Shown here: in pieces, positions 8,299 through 16,036 of the stretch
Layout: each line of letters starts with the position of its first letter
Numbering within the stretch: the first letter of the stretch is position 1
Source of the DNA: Actinosynnema sp042752395
GTDB lineage: Bacteria > Actinomycetota > Actinomycetes > Mycobacteriales > Pseudonocardiaceae
Length of the DNA stretch: 64,000 bases
Assembly (NCBI RefSeq): GCF_042752395.1
Contig: NZ_JBHYXZ010000031.1
Coordinates: forward strand, 5,250 to 69,249
Direction of reading: 5' to 3'
The notes under the pieces: model-generated
The model's input: the letters and a program-made list of their open reading frames with translations, nothing else
Told to the model about the DNA's origin: nothing
Database searches by the model: none
Translations under genes and position numbers: made by a program

Positions 8299-8925
8299 GT
8301 GAGCCAGTTCCACGCGCCGCAGTCCCGGTACGTGCTCCCGTCGTTCGTCGAGCGCACCAGCTACGGCATCAAGGAGTCCAACCCGTACAACAAGCTGTTC
8401 GAGGAGCGCATCATCTTCCTCGGCGTGCAGGTGGACGACGCGTCGGCCAACGACGTGATGGCCCAGCTGCTCGTGCTGGAGTCGGAGGACCCCGACCGCG
8501 ACATCCTGATGTACATCAACTCGCCCGGTGGCTCGTTCACCTCGCTGATGGCCATCTACGACACCATGCAGTTCGTCCGCCCGGACATCCAGACCTACTG
8601 CCTGGGCCAGGCGGCCTCGGCGGCGGCCGTGCTGCTCGCGGCGGGCACCCCCGGCAAGCGGCACGCGCTGCCGAACGCCCGGATCCTGATCCACCAGCCG
8701 GCCACCGAGGGCGTCTACGGGCAGGTCTCCGACCTGGAGATCCAGTCCAACGAGATCCAGCGGGTCCGCCGGCTGCTGGAGACCACGCTCGCGCGGCACA
8801 CCAGCCGCTCGCCCGAGCAGGTGCGCGCCGACATCGAGCGCGACAAGATCCTCACCGCCGACGAGGCCAAGGAGTACGGCATCGTCGACAGCGTCCTGCC
8901 CTACCGGAAGCTCTCGGCGAAGTAG
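8299..8925 (+). CDS. clpP2: ATP-dependent Clp protease proteolytic subunit 2
   Basis: A 208-residue ClpP paralogue with S107 (QAASAA), H132 (LIHQP) and D182 (ERDK). I chose GTG 8299 because AGGAG lies about 7 bases upstream and the N-terminus VSQFHAPQSRYVLPSF matches actinobacterial ClpP2; the frame stays open to 8245 inside clpP1. It partners ClpP1 in one hetero-oligomeric protease and binds the AAA+ unfoldase ring. Confidence 0.95.
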   Translation: MSQFHAPQSRYVLPSFVERTSYGIKESNPYNKLFEERIIFLGVQVDDASANDVMAQLLVLESEDPDRDILMYINSPGGSFTSLMAIYDTMQFVRPDIQTYCLGQAASAAAVLLAAGTPGKRHALPNARILIHQPATEGVYGQVSDLEIQSNEIQRVRRLLETTLARHTSRSPEQVRADIERDKILTADEAKEYGIVDSVLPYRKLSAK

Positions 8926-8937
8926 TCCCGGCGTGGC

Positions 8938-9016
8938 GTGGGGGGGGCGCGCCCCCCCCCCCGGGGCCCCGCGGGGGGGCGGGGGGGGGGGGGGGGGGGG
9001 GGCCCCCCCCCCCCGA
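8938..9016. other. Poly-G/poly-C tract, probable assembly artefact
   Basis: After clpP2 the sequence collapses into alternating long runs of G and C, including one G run of about 21. The flanks return to normal sequence at about 9017. It has the look of low-quality read ends joined by an assembler, not of biology. The true clpP2-clpX spacer length is therefore uncertain. Confidence 0.75.
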
Positions 9017-9197
9017 GCCGACCAGGGGTCCTGCCCGGTTCGGCGTGTCGGGGGCACGCTGGTCCTCCCGCACAGGCGGGTAGGACAGGTACCGTCGAGG
9101 GGAACGGGCGGACCCCGCACCCAGCGGGCACTCGCCACATCAGCAGTCAGGCGCACCTCACCAGGTCGTGCGCCGGAGGGGACAGAGGTCAGCGGTC

Positions 9198-10478
9198 ATG
9201 GCACGTATCGGTGACGGCGGCGACCTGCTGAAGTGCTCTTTCTGCGGCAAGAGCCAGAAGCAGGTGAAAAAACTCATCGCCGGACCGGGTGTCTACATCT
9301 GCGATGAGTGCATCGACCTCTGCAACGAGATCATCGAGGAAGAACTCGCGGAGGCCGGCGACGTCAAGCTCGACGAGCTGCCCAAGCCCGCCGAGATCCA
9401 CGAGTTCCTCGACCAGTACGTGATCGGCCAGAACGAGGCCAAGCGCACGCTCTCGGTGGCGGTCTACAACCACTACAAGCGCATCCAGGCAGGTGACCGC
9501 GGGCGTGAGGGCCGCGACGACGGCGTGGAACTCGCCAAGTCGAACATCCTCATGCTCGGTCCGACCGGGTGCGGCAAGACCTACCTGGCCCAGACGCTCG
9601 CCAAGATGCTGAACGTGCCGTTCGCCATCGCGGACGCCACGGCGTTGACCGAGGCGGGCTATGTGGGCGAGGACGTGGAGAACATCCTCCTCAAGCTCAT
9701 CCAGGCGGCGGACTACGACGTCAAGCGCGCCGAGACCGGCATCATCTACATCGACGAGGTCGACAAGATCGCTCGAAAGAGTGAAAACCCGTCGATCACG
9801 CGCGACGTGTCCGGTGAAGGCGTGCAGCAGGCGCTGCTGAAAATACTGGAGGGCACGACGGCCTCCGTGCCGCCGCAGGGCGGGCGCAAGCACCCCCACC
9901 AGGAGTTCATCCAGATCGACACGACGAACGTGCTGTTCATCGTGGCGGGCGCGTTCGCGGGCCTGGACAAGATCATCCAGGACCGGGTCGGCAAGCGCGG
10001 GCTCGGCTTCGGCGCCGAGGTGCGCACCAAGGCCGAGGTCGACGCGGCGGACTACTACGCCGAGTCGATGCCCGAGGACCTGATCAAGTTCGGTCTGATC
10101 CCGGAGTTCATCGGCCGGTTGCCGATGGTCGCGAGTGTCACGAACCTGGACAAGGCGTCGCTGGTCCGCATCCTCACCGAGCCGAAGAACGCGCTGGTCA
10201 AGCAGTACCAGAAGCTGTTCGAGATGGACGGGGTGGAGCTCGAGTTCACCCGGACGGCGATGGAGGCGGTCGCGGACCAGGCGATCCTGCGGGGCACCGG
10301 CGCCCGCGGCCTGCGGGCGATCATGGAAGAGGTTCTGCTGCCGGTGATGTACGACATCCCCAGCCGCACGGACGTCGCCAAGGTCGTCATCACGGAGCAG
10401 ACCGTGAAGGAGAACGTCAACCCGACCATCGTGGCGCGGCAGCCCTCGCGGCGCGAGCGCCGCGAGAAGTCCGCCTGA
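9198..10478 (+). CDS. clpX: ATP-dependent Clp protease ATP-binding subunit ClpX
   Basis: A 426-residue AAA+ unfoldase. The N-terminal C4 zinc-binding domain (CSFCGK, then CDECIDLC, residues 13-40) recruits substrates. Walker A is GPTGCGKT (residues 121-128) and Walker B IIYIDEVDK. Sensor and pore-loop regions (for example GYVGED) follow, with the C-terminal small domain. It unfolds substrates and feeds them to ClpP1P2. Homologues start at ATG 9198 (MARIGDGGDLLKCSFCGK); upstream in-frame codons are spurious. Confidence 0.97.
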   Translation: MARIGDGGDLLKCSFCGKSQKQVKKLIAGPGVYICDECIDLCNEIIEEELAEAGDVKLDELPKPAEIHEFLDQYVIGQNEAKRTLSVAVYNHYKRIQAGDRGREGRDDGVELAKSNILMLGPTGCGKTYLAQTLAKMLNVPFAIADATALTEAGYVGEDVENILLKLIQAADYDVKRAETGIIYIDEVDKIARKSENPSITRDVSGEGVQQALLKILEGTTASVPPQGGRKHPHQEFIQIDTTNVLFIVAGAFAGLDKIIQDRVGKRGLGFGAEVRTKAEVDAADYYAESMPEDLIKFGLIPEFIGRLPMVASVTNLDKASLVRILTEPKNALVKQYQKLFEMDGVELEFTRTAMEAVADQAILRGTGARGLRAIMEEVLLPVMYDIPSRTDVAKVVITEQTVKENVNPTIVARQPSRRERREKSA

Positions 10479-10491
10479 GGACCGGTCCGGG

Positions 10492-11085
10492 TTGTCCCTC
10501 CCGCACGTCCTGATCCTGCACGGCCTGGGCGGCTCCGGGCCGGAGCACTGGCAGAACTGGCTGGCAGGCGAACTGGCCCACCACGGTGGGTCGGTCGACC
10601 TGCCCCTGTTCAGCTCCCCGGACGCGCCGAGCCTGCCGGCGTGGCTGGCGGAGCTGCGGTCGCACCTGGCCGCGATGCCGGCGCCCGACTCGGGTGAACG
10701 GGTCGTGGTCGCGCACTCGCTGGCCGCGCTGCTGTGGCTGCACCACGCGGCCGGCGAGTTCGACGAGGCGCTGCGGGTCGACCGGGTGCTGCTGGTCGCG
10801 CCGCCCGCGCCCGACTACGACGGCGAGCCGCTGATCCGGGACTTCCTGGGGCCGCGGCTGGACCCGACGGCGGTGCGGCGGGCGGCGGTGTCGACCCGGC
10901 TGGTGGCGGGCGAGGGCGACTCCTACTGCACGTTGGCGCAGGCCAAGGAGCTGGCCGAGGCGTTGCGCGTGGACCTGGACGTGATCGTGGGCGGCGGTCA
11001 CCTGAACGTGGACGCCGGCTACGGTCCGTGGAGCGCGGTGCTGAAGTGGGTCCGCAGCGGGCGGGTGCCGCTCACGCCGCGGTGA
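10492..11085 (+). CDS. RBBP9/YdeN-family alpha/beta hydrolase
   Basis: A 197-residue serine hydrolase of the RBBP9/YdeN family. It opens with VLILHGLGGSGPEHWQNW, has the nucleophile motif AHSLAA (Ser in about position 75), and GGGHLN supplies the catalytic His. Family members are small cytosolic esterases of uncertain substrate. It starts at TTG 10492, 13 bases after clpX, so it is probably read from the same transcript. The 3' end overlaps the convergent methyltransferase remnant by 14 bases. Confidence 0.85.
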   Translation: MSLPHVLILHGLGGSGPEHWQNWLAGELAHHGGSVDLPLFSSPDAPSLPAWLAELRSHLAAMPAPDSGERVVVAHSLAALLWLHHAAGEFDEALRVDRVLLVAPPAPDYDGEPLIRDFLGPRLDPTAVRRAAVSTRLVAGEGDSYCTLAQAKELAEALRVDLDVIVGGGHLNVDAGYGPWSAVLKWVRSGRVPLTPR

Positions 11086-11456
11086 CGGTCACCCGGAAGA
11101 GGGTGAACGAGGCCAGGAACGGGCCCGTGCGCAGGTCGGTCAGCCACGCGTCGGCGGCCAGGCGGGCGAGCTGCCGGCCGACCACCGAGTGCGGCACGAC
11201 CCGGTCGCACACGAAGCGGTTGAACGCCAGGTTCACGGCCACCGGGCCGGGGTCCACGGCGAGGGTCTCCCAGTCCGGTTGCGCCAGCGCGGCGCGACCG
11301 GTGGGGCGCAGCACGCGGCGCAACTCGGCCAGGACGGCGGCCGGGTCGGGGACCCGGTGCAGGACCCGGTCGAGCCGGGCGCGGTCCACGCTGTCGTCCT
11401 CCAGCGGGAGCGCCTGCGCGCAGCACGGTCACCGTGGTCGGCATGGGGTCAGGCAA
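11072..11456 (-). pseudogene. Truncated class I SAM-dependent methyltransferase
   Basis: The frame ending at 11072 carries ALPLEDDSVDRARLDRVLH and LRRVLRPTGRAALAQPDW. These are motifs of the C-terminal half of a Methyltransf_11 protein and the region that follows. The glycine-rich SAM-binding motif and whole N-terminal half are missing. Just upstream a second frame reads MPTTVTVLRA, as if a few bases were lost near 11420. No start codon with a ribosome site precedes the conserved part. It looks like a decaying remnant; a frameshift error alone would not restore the missing N-terminus. Confidence 0.6.
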
Positions 11457-11484
11457 CCACAGCCGTGTGGAGGAACCGTGGGCG

Positions 11485-12348
11485 TCAGGGAACGCGCTTG
11501 CCGAGGAAGCGGATGACGTCGGGGACGACCTTGCGGTAGAGGGCGTCGTCGTGGCCGCCGGGGACGATGGAGGCCACGGCGGGCCGGGTGGCGGCGATGA
11601 ACCGGCGGGTGCCGGTGATGAAGCGGTCCCGGTCGCCCGCCCAGACGCCGATCGGCGTCGCGCCCAGCTTGTCGGTGTTCTTCAGCGGGTCCAGCTCGGC
11701 CCAGGCGGCGGGGCTCGCGAACGCGCCGCGCTGCGACATCTCCGCCCAGTCGGTGAGCAGGGCGGGGGCGATGGCGGCGACGGCCCGGACCGGGTCGCGG
11801 CGCTCGTGGCGCCGGCGGGCGTAGAGGAGCGCGCCGAAGCCGCCCATCGACACGCCGGTGCAGGCGAACGGGGCCCCGAAGCCGCGTTCCCGCAGCCAGC
11901 GGGGCACCTCGTCGAGCAGCATGGCCAGGGGGTCGTCGCCGGGCACGTTCTCGTGCCAGTAGTGGTCGCCGCCGTCCACCGCGACGAACCCGAACGGCGG
12001 GATCTGGCGCCGGGCGACGGCCGCGACCAGCACCGCGTCCATGTTCGCCACGGACGCGAGGCGGGCGGTGCCGTGGCGGCCGTGCAGCAGGATCGACATG
12101 GGCAGGTCTTCGGTGCGGGTGTTCGGCGGCACCATGGTGAGCAGGTCCACGTCGCGCCCCCGGTGCTCGGAGCGGACGCGTTCGATCGTGACCACGGCGC
12201 GTTGGACGGCCGGCACCGGGCCCGCCACGCCGAGCGCGTGGCGCAGGGCCTCGCCGAGCGGCGCGTTGCCGTGCAGCGCGGCGGTCACGCCCGCGGTCGC
12301 CAGCGCGCCGCCCGCCAGCGCGGTGAGCGCCGTCCGTCTGCTGAGCAT
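11485..12348 (-). CDS. Exported esterase-family alpha/beta hydrolase
   Basis: A 287-residue protein with a Tat-like N-terminus (SRRTALTALAGGALATAGV). The hydrolase core has the nucleophile motif TGVSMGGFGAL, then AGDRDRF and GGHDDAL supplying likely catalytic Asp and His. This pattern matches the antigen-85/esterase-D group of secreted acyl esterases. Substrate unknown. It is monocistronic as far as can be seen; the CoA-transferase gene ends 46 bases upstream on the same strand, so readthrough is possible. Confidence 0.82.
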   Translation of the reverse strand: MLSRRTALTALAGGALATAGVTAALHGNAPLGEALRHALGVAGPVPAVQRAVVTIERVRSEHRGRDVDLLTMVPPNTRTEDLPMSILLHGRHGTARLASVANMDAVLVAAVARRQIPPFGFVAVDGGDHYWHENVPGDDPLAMLLDEVPRWLRERGFGAPFACTGVSMGGFGALLYARRRHERRDPVRAVAAIAPALLTDWAEMSQRGAFASPAAWAELDPLKNTDKLGATPIGVWAGDRDRFITGTRRFIAATRPAVASIVPGGHDDALYRKVVPDVIRFLGKRVP

Positions 12349-12394
12349 GGTTCACCCCTCCGGGCACATCGCTGTGAACCGCGCTCGCGTTTCT

Positions 12395-13558
12395 TCAGAT
12401 CGCCGAGCGGCTGCGCAGTTCCGCGATCTGCTCCGGGGTGTAGCCGAGCCCGTGCAGCACGTGGTCGGTGTGCTCGCCGAGGGCGGGCACCGGCGCCGGG
12501 GTCCACGTCCACGCCGACGAGTCGACCGGCGGGCGCAGGGCGGTGACGTGGCCGCCCGGCACCGGGACGGTGGCCCGCCGGTCGCGGGCGACGAGCTGCG
12601 GGTGGGTCGGGAGGTCGGCGACGCCGCGGGTCCGGGCGGCGGGCACGTCCGCCTCGTCCAGGGCCCGGAGCAGGTCGGCGGCGGTCCAGCGGGTGAAGTC
12701 GAGCTGGGCGTGCAGCTCGTCGCGGTGGGCCACGCGGGACGCGACGGTGGTGAAGCGGGGGTCGTCGGCGAGGTCGGGGCGGTCGAGGAGGCGGCACAGG
12801 CGTCGCCACTGGGGGTCGTTCTGCACGGCCACGTGGACGGTGCCGTCCGCGCACGGGAACGGGCCGTACGGGGCGATGGTGGCGTGGTGCGCGCCGGTCC
12901 GCGGCGCGGCTCGGCCGGTGCCGGCGGCGTAGAGCATGGGCTGGTGCATCCACTCGGCCATCGCCTCGAAGAGGGACAGGCCGAGGGTGGCGCCCTCGCC
13001 GGTCCGGGCGCGGTGCAGGAGGGCGGCCAGGACGGCGGACTGGAGTTGGACGCCGGCGGCGATGTCGGCCACCGAGATGCCCACCCGCGCGGTGACGTCG
13101 TCCTGCCCGGTGAGGTCGATGAGGCCGGTCTCGGACTGGACCAGGGCGTCGAACGCCTTGCGCGCCGCGTACGGCCCCGGCTGCCCGTAGCCGGAGAGTT
13201 CGCCGATCACGAGATCGGGTTTCACCTGCCGGAGTGAGGCGGCGTCCACGCCGAGCCGGCGCGCGGCGTCCGGCGAGAGGTTGCACAGGACCACGTCGGC
13301 GGTGGCGACGAGGCGGCGCAGGACGTCGCGGGCGTCGGGGTGCTTGAGGTCGAGGGTGAGGGACTCCTTGCCGACGTTGGTCCAGGCGAAGTAGGAGGAG
13401 ACTTCGCCGCAGGCGGTGTCGTAGTAGCGGGCGAAGTCGCCCTCCGGGCGCTCGACCTTGACCACCCGCGCGCCCAGGTCGGCCAGCAGCCGGGTGGCGT
13501 AGGGCACCGCGACGGCCTGCTCCAGGCTGACGACGAGCACCCCGTCCAGGGGTCTCAC
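12395..13558 (-). CDS. CaiB/BaiF family III CoA-transferase
   Basis: A 387-residue type III acyl-CoA transferase. Its N-terminal part is a Rossmann-like domain (LADLGARVVKVERPEGDFAR), and the catalytic aspartate lies in KAFDALVQSE, which would form the acyl-anhydride intermediate. It moves CoA between carboxylic acids. GTG 13558 overlaps the fdhD stop by 4 bases, so the two are translationally coupled. Coupling to fdhD raises the possibility of a formyl-CoA/oxalate role, but the family is broad and the substrate cannot be read from sequence. Confidence 0.88.
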   Translation of the reverse strand: MRPLDGVLVVSLEQAVAVPYATRLLADLGARVVKVERPEGDFARYYDTACGEVSSYFAWTNVGKESLTLDLKHPDARDVLRRLVATADVVLCNLSPDAARRLGVDAASLRQVKPDLVIGELSGYGQPGPYAARKAFDALVQSETGLIDLTGQDDVTARVGISVADIAAGVQLQSAVLAALLHRARTGEGATLGLSLFEAMAEWMHQPMLYAAGTGRAAPRTGAHHATIAPYGPFPCADGTVHVAVQNDPQWRRLCRLLDRPDLADDPRFTTVASRVAHRDELHAQLDFTRWTAADLLRALDEADVPAARTRGVADLPTHPQLVARDRRATVPVPGGHVTALRPPVDSSAWTWTPAPVPALGEHTDHVLHGLGYTPEQIAELRSRSAI

Positions 13559-14379
13559 GCGGCGACCCGGTCGTGGCCGGTGTAGACGTTCATCGAGTCG
13601 CCGCGCAGGAACCCGACCAGGGTCACGCCCTGCTCCTCGGCCAGGTCGGCGGCCAGCGAGGACGGCGCGGAGACGGCGGCGAGCACCGGGACGCCGGCCA
13701 TCGCGGCCTTCTGCACCAGCTCGAACGACGCCCGGCCGGAGACCATGAGCACGGTGCCCGCCAGCGGGACGCGGTTCTGCAGCACGGCCCAGCCGAGGAC
13801 CTTGTCGACCGCGTTGTGCCGGCCCACGTCCTCGCGGACGACCAGCGCCTGGCCGGTGGTGGTGAACAGCCCGGCCGCGTGCAGGCCGCCGGTCGCGGCG
13901 AAGACCTTCTGCCGCCGGCGCAGCTCGTCGGGCAGGCCGGCGAGGACGTCCACGTCGACGGTGGAGTCGTCGTGGGCGGGGGAGTGCCTGGTCTTGAGCT
14001 TGACCGCGTCCAACGCCGCCTTGCCGCAGACGCCGCACGACGACGTGGTGTAGAAGTTGCGCTCCACGCTCGCGTCCGGCGGCGCGACGCCCTCGGCGAG
14101 GGTGAGGTCGAGCACGTTGTAGGTGTTGACGCCGTCCGGGCCGGCGCCCTCGCAGAACCGCGCGACGGCGATGTCCTCCAGACCGGTGATGACGCCCTCG
14201 CCGAACAGGAAGCCGTGCGCCAGCTCGACGTCGTGGCCGGGGGTGCGCATGGTCACGGTGAGCGCCTTGCCGCCCACCCGCAGCTCCAACGGCTCCTCGG
14301 CGGCGAGCGCGTCGACCCGTTTGCGGGACGTCCGTCGCGCGAACGTGACGACTGGACGACGCACGGTGACCCGCCCCAT
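13555..14379 (-). CDS. fdhD: Formate dehydrogenase accessory sulfurtransferase FdhD
   Basis: A 274-residue FdhD. The redox-active pair C115-x2-C118 in TTSSCGVCGK carries the persulfide. The family transfers sulfur to the molybdenum cofactor of formate dehydrogenases and needs cysteine desulfurase upstream. Its likely client is the FdhF/YdeP-type oxidoreductase 4.4 kb away (18776-21064). It is divergent from the FAD oxidoreductase across a 132-base gap that should hold both promoters. Confidence 0.95.
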   Translation of the reverse strand: MGRVTVRRPVVTFARRTSRKRVDALAAEEPLELRVGGKALTVTMRTPGHDVELAHGFLFGEGVITGLEDIAVARFCEGAGPDGVNTYNVLDLTLAEGVAPPDASVERNFYTTSSCGVCGKAALDAVKLKTRHSPAHDDSTVDVDVLAGLPDELRRRQKVFAATGGLHAAGLFTTTGQALVVREDVGRHNAVDKVLGWAVLQNRVPLAGTVLMVSGRASFELVQKAAMAGVPVLAAVSAPSSLAADLAEEQGVTLVGFLRGDSMNVYTGHDRVAA

Positions 14380-14511
14380 CGCGTGCCTCCTTCTGCTGGC
14401 CGGGTGGTCTCGCGGTCCAGGTTACGGACTGCGGGGCGGGGTGGTCGTCCACTTCGGACCCGCGCGGGCAGCCGCGGGATCGCGGCGGCGTCGTCTGGCA
14501 GAGTCGGGTGC

Positions 14512-16032
14512 GTGGATACCTACGACGTGGTGGTGGTCGGCGGCGGGCACAACGCGCTGGTGGCGGCCGCGTACCTGGCGCGGGCGGGTCGCACGGTGCT
14601 GGTGCTGGAGAAGCTCGACCACGTCGGCGGCGCGGCGGTGAGCGAGGAGGCGTTCCCGGGCGTGCCGGCGCGCCTGTCGCGGTACTCGTACCTGGTCAGC
14701 CTGCTGCCCGACCGGATCGTGGCGGACCTGGGGCTGCGGGTGGCGTTGCGGTCGCGGTCGGCGTCGTCCTACACCCCGGCGGGCGACCTGCTGGTGGAGC
14801 GCGACCCGGGCCCGGCGACCGCCGCGTCGTTCCGGGCGCTGACCGGCTCGGACGCCGAGTGGGAGCGGTGGCGGCGCTGGTACGACGACCTGGAGGTGCT
14901 GGCGGAGGCGTTGTCGCCGACGCTGCTGGAGCCGCTGCTGTCCCGCGAGCACGCCCGGCTGCGGGTCGACTCGGTGGCGCGGATGCGGCTGTGGGACCAG
15001 GTGGTGGAGCGGCCGCTGGGCGAGACGCTGGAGGAGCTGTTCGCGCACGACGTGGTGCGCGGCGTGGTCGCCACGGACGCGTTGATCGGCACGCACGCGT
15101 CGTTGCACGACCTGAAGGCGAACCGGTGCTTCCTCTACCACGTGATCGGCAACGGCACGGGGGAGTGGCAGGTGCCGGTGGGCGGCATGGGCGCGGTCAC
15201 CGGCGAGTTGCTGCGGGTGGCGCGCGAGGCCGGGGCGGAGGTCGTGACGCGGGCCGAGGTGACCCGCGTCGAGGCGGACGGCGTGACGGCCGAGGTGGAC
15301 TACGACGGCCGCACGGTGGGGGCGAGGTTCGTGCTGAGCGGCGTCGCTCCGTCCACTTTGGACCGGCTGCGCGGTCGGCCGGCCGCGCCGGTGGCCGAGG
15401 GCTGCCAGGTGAAGGTGAACATGCTGCTGGAGCGGCTGCCGAGGTTCCGCAGCGGCGTGGACCCCCGGGTGGCGTTCGCCGGGACGCTGCACGTGGACGA
15501 GTCGTACGGGCAGTTGGAGGCGGCGTACCGGGAGAGCGCGGCCGGTCGGACGCCGTCGGTGCTGCCGGCGGAGATGTACTGCCACACGCTGACCGACCCG
15601 TCGATCCTCGCGCCGGAGCTGGTGGCGCGCGGGTGGCACACGTTGACGCTGTTCGGCCTGCACACGCCCGCCGCGTTGTTCGAGCGGGACAACGCGGGGT
15701 TGCGGGACGAGCTGGTCGGCCGGTACCTGGCCGGGCTGAACGCCCACCTGGAGGAGCCGATCGAGTCGTGCCTGGCGAGGGACGCGAACGGCGAGCCGTG
15801 CCTGGAGGCGCGCACGCCGCTGGACCTGGAGTCGGAGCTGGGCCTGCCGCGCGGCAACATCTTCCACGACGAGCTGGCCTGGCCGTTCGCCGAGCACGAG
15901 GAGGAGGTGGGCCGGTGGGGCGTGGAGACCGACGTGGCGAACCTGTTCGTCTGCGGCGCGGGGGCCCGGCGCGGCGGCGGGGTCAGCGGGATCGGCGGGC
16001 ACAACGCCGCCATGGCGGTGCTGGAGCGGTGA
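14512..16032 (+). CDS. FAD-dependent oxidoreductase, phytoene desaturase-like
   Basis: A 506-residue flavoprotein of the NAD(P)/FAD-dependent phytoene desaturase/amine-oxidase type. It has the dinucleotide motif VVVVGGGHNALVAAAYLA at residues 5-22, GGMGAVTGEL in the middle, and the C-terminal GGGVSGIGGHNAA flavin-contact motif. The reaction is unknown; no carotenoid genes lie nearby. It starts at GTG 14512, 7 bases after CAGAGT, possibly leaderless. The NB-ARC gene follows 4 bases after its stop, so the two probably share a transcript. Confidence 0.85.
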   Translation: MDTYDVVVVGGGHNALVAAAYLARAGRTVLVLEKLDHVGGAAVSEEAFPGVPARLSRYSYLVSLLPDRIVADLGLRVALRSRSASSYTPAGDLLVERDPGPATAASFRALTGSDAEWERWRRWYDDLEVLAEALSPTLLEPLLSREHARLRVDSVARMRLWDQVVERPLGETLEELFAHDVVRGVVATDALIGTHASLHDLKANRCFLYHVIGNGTGEWQVPVGGMGAVTGELLRVAREAGAEVVTRAEVTRVEADGVTAEVDYDGRTVGARFVLSGVAPSTLDRLRGRPAAPVAEGCQVKVNMLLERLPRFRSGVDPRVAFAGTLHVDESYGQLEAAYRESAAGRTPSVLPAEMYCHTLTDPSILAPELVARGWHTLTLFGLHTPAALFERDNAGLRDELVGRYLAGLNAHLEEPIESCLARDANGEPCLEARTPLDLESELGLPRGNIFHDELAWPFAEHEEEVGRWGVETDVANLFVCGAGARRGGGVSGIGGHNAAMAVLER

Positions 16033-16036
16033 CGCC

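Noticed and set aside
8852..9231. Open frames through the poly-G/poly-C tract
   Set aside because: Poly-Gly/Pro/Arg translations of homopolymer runs; not genes.
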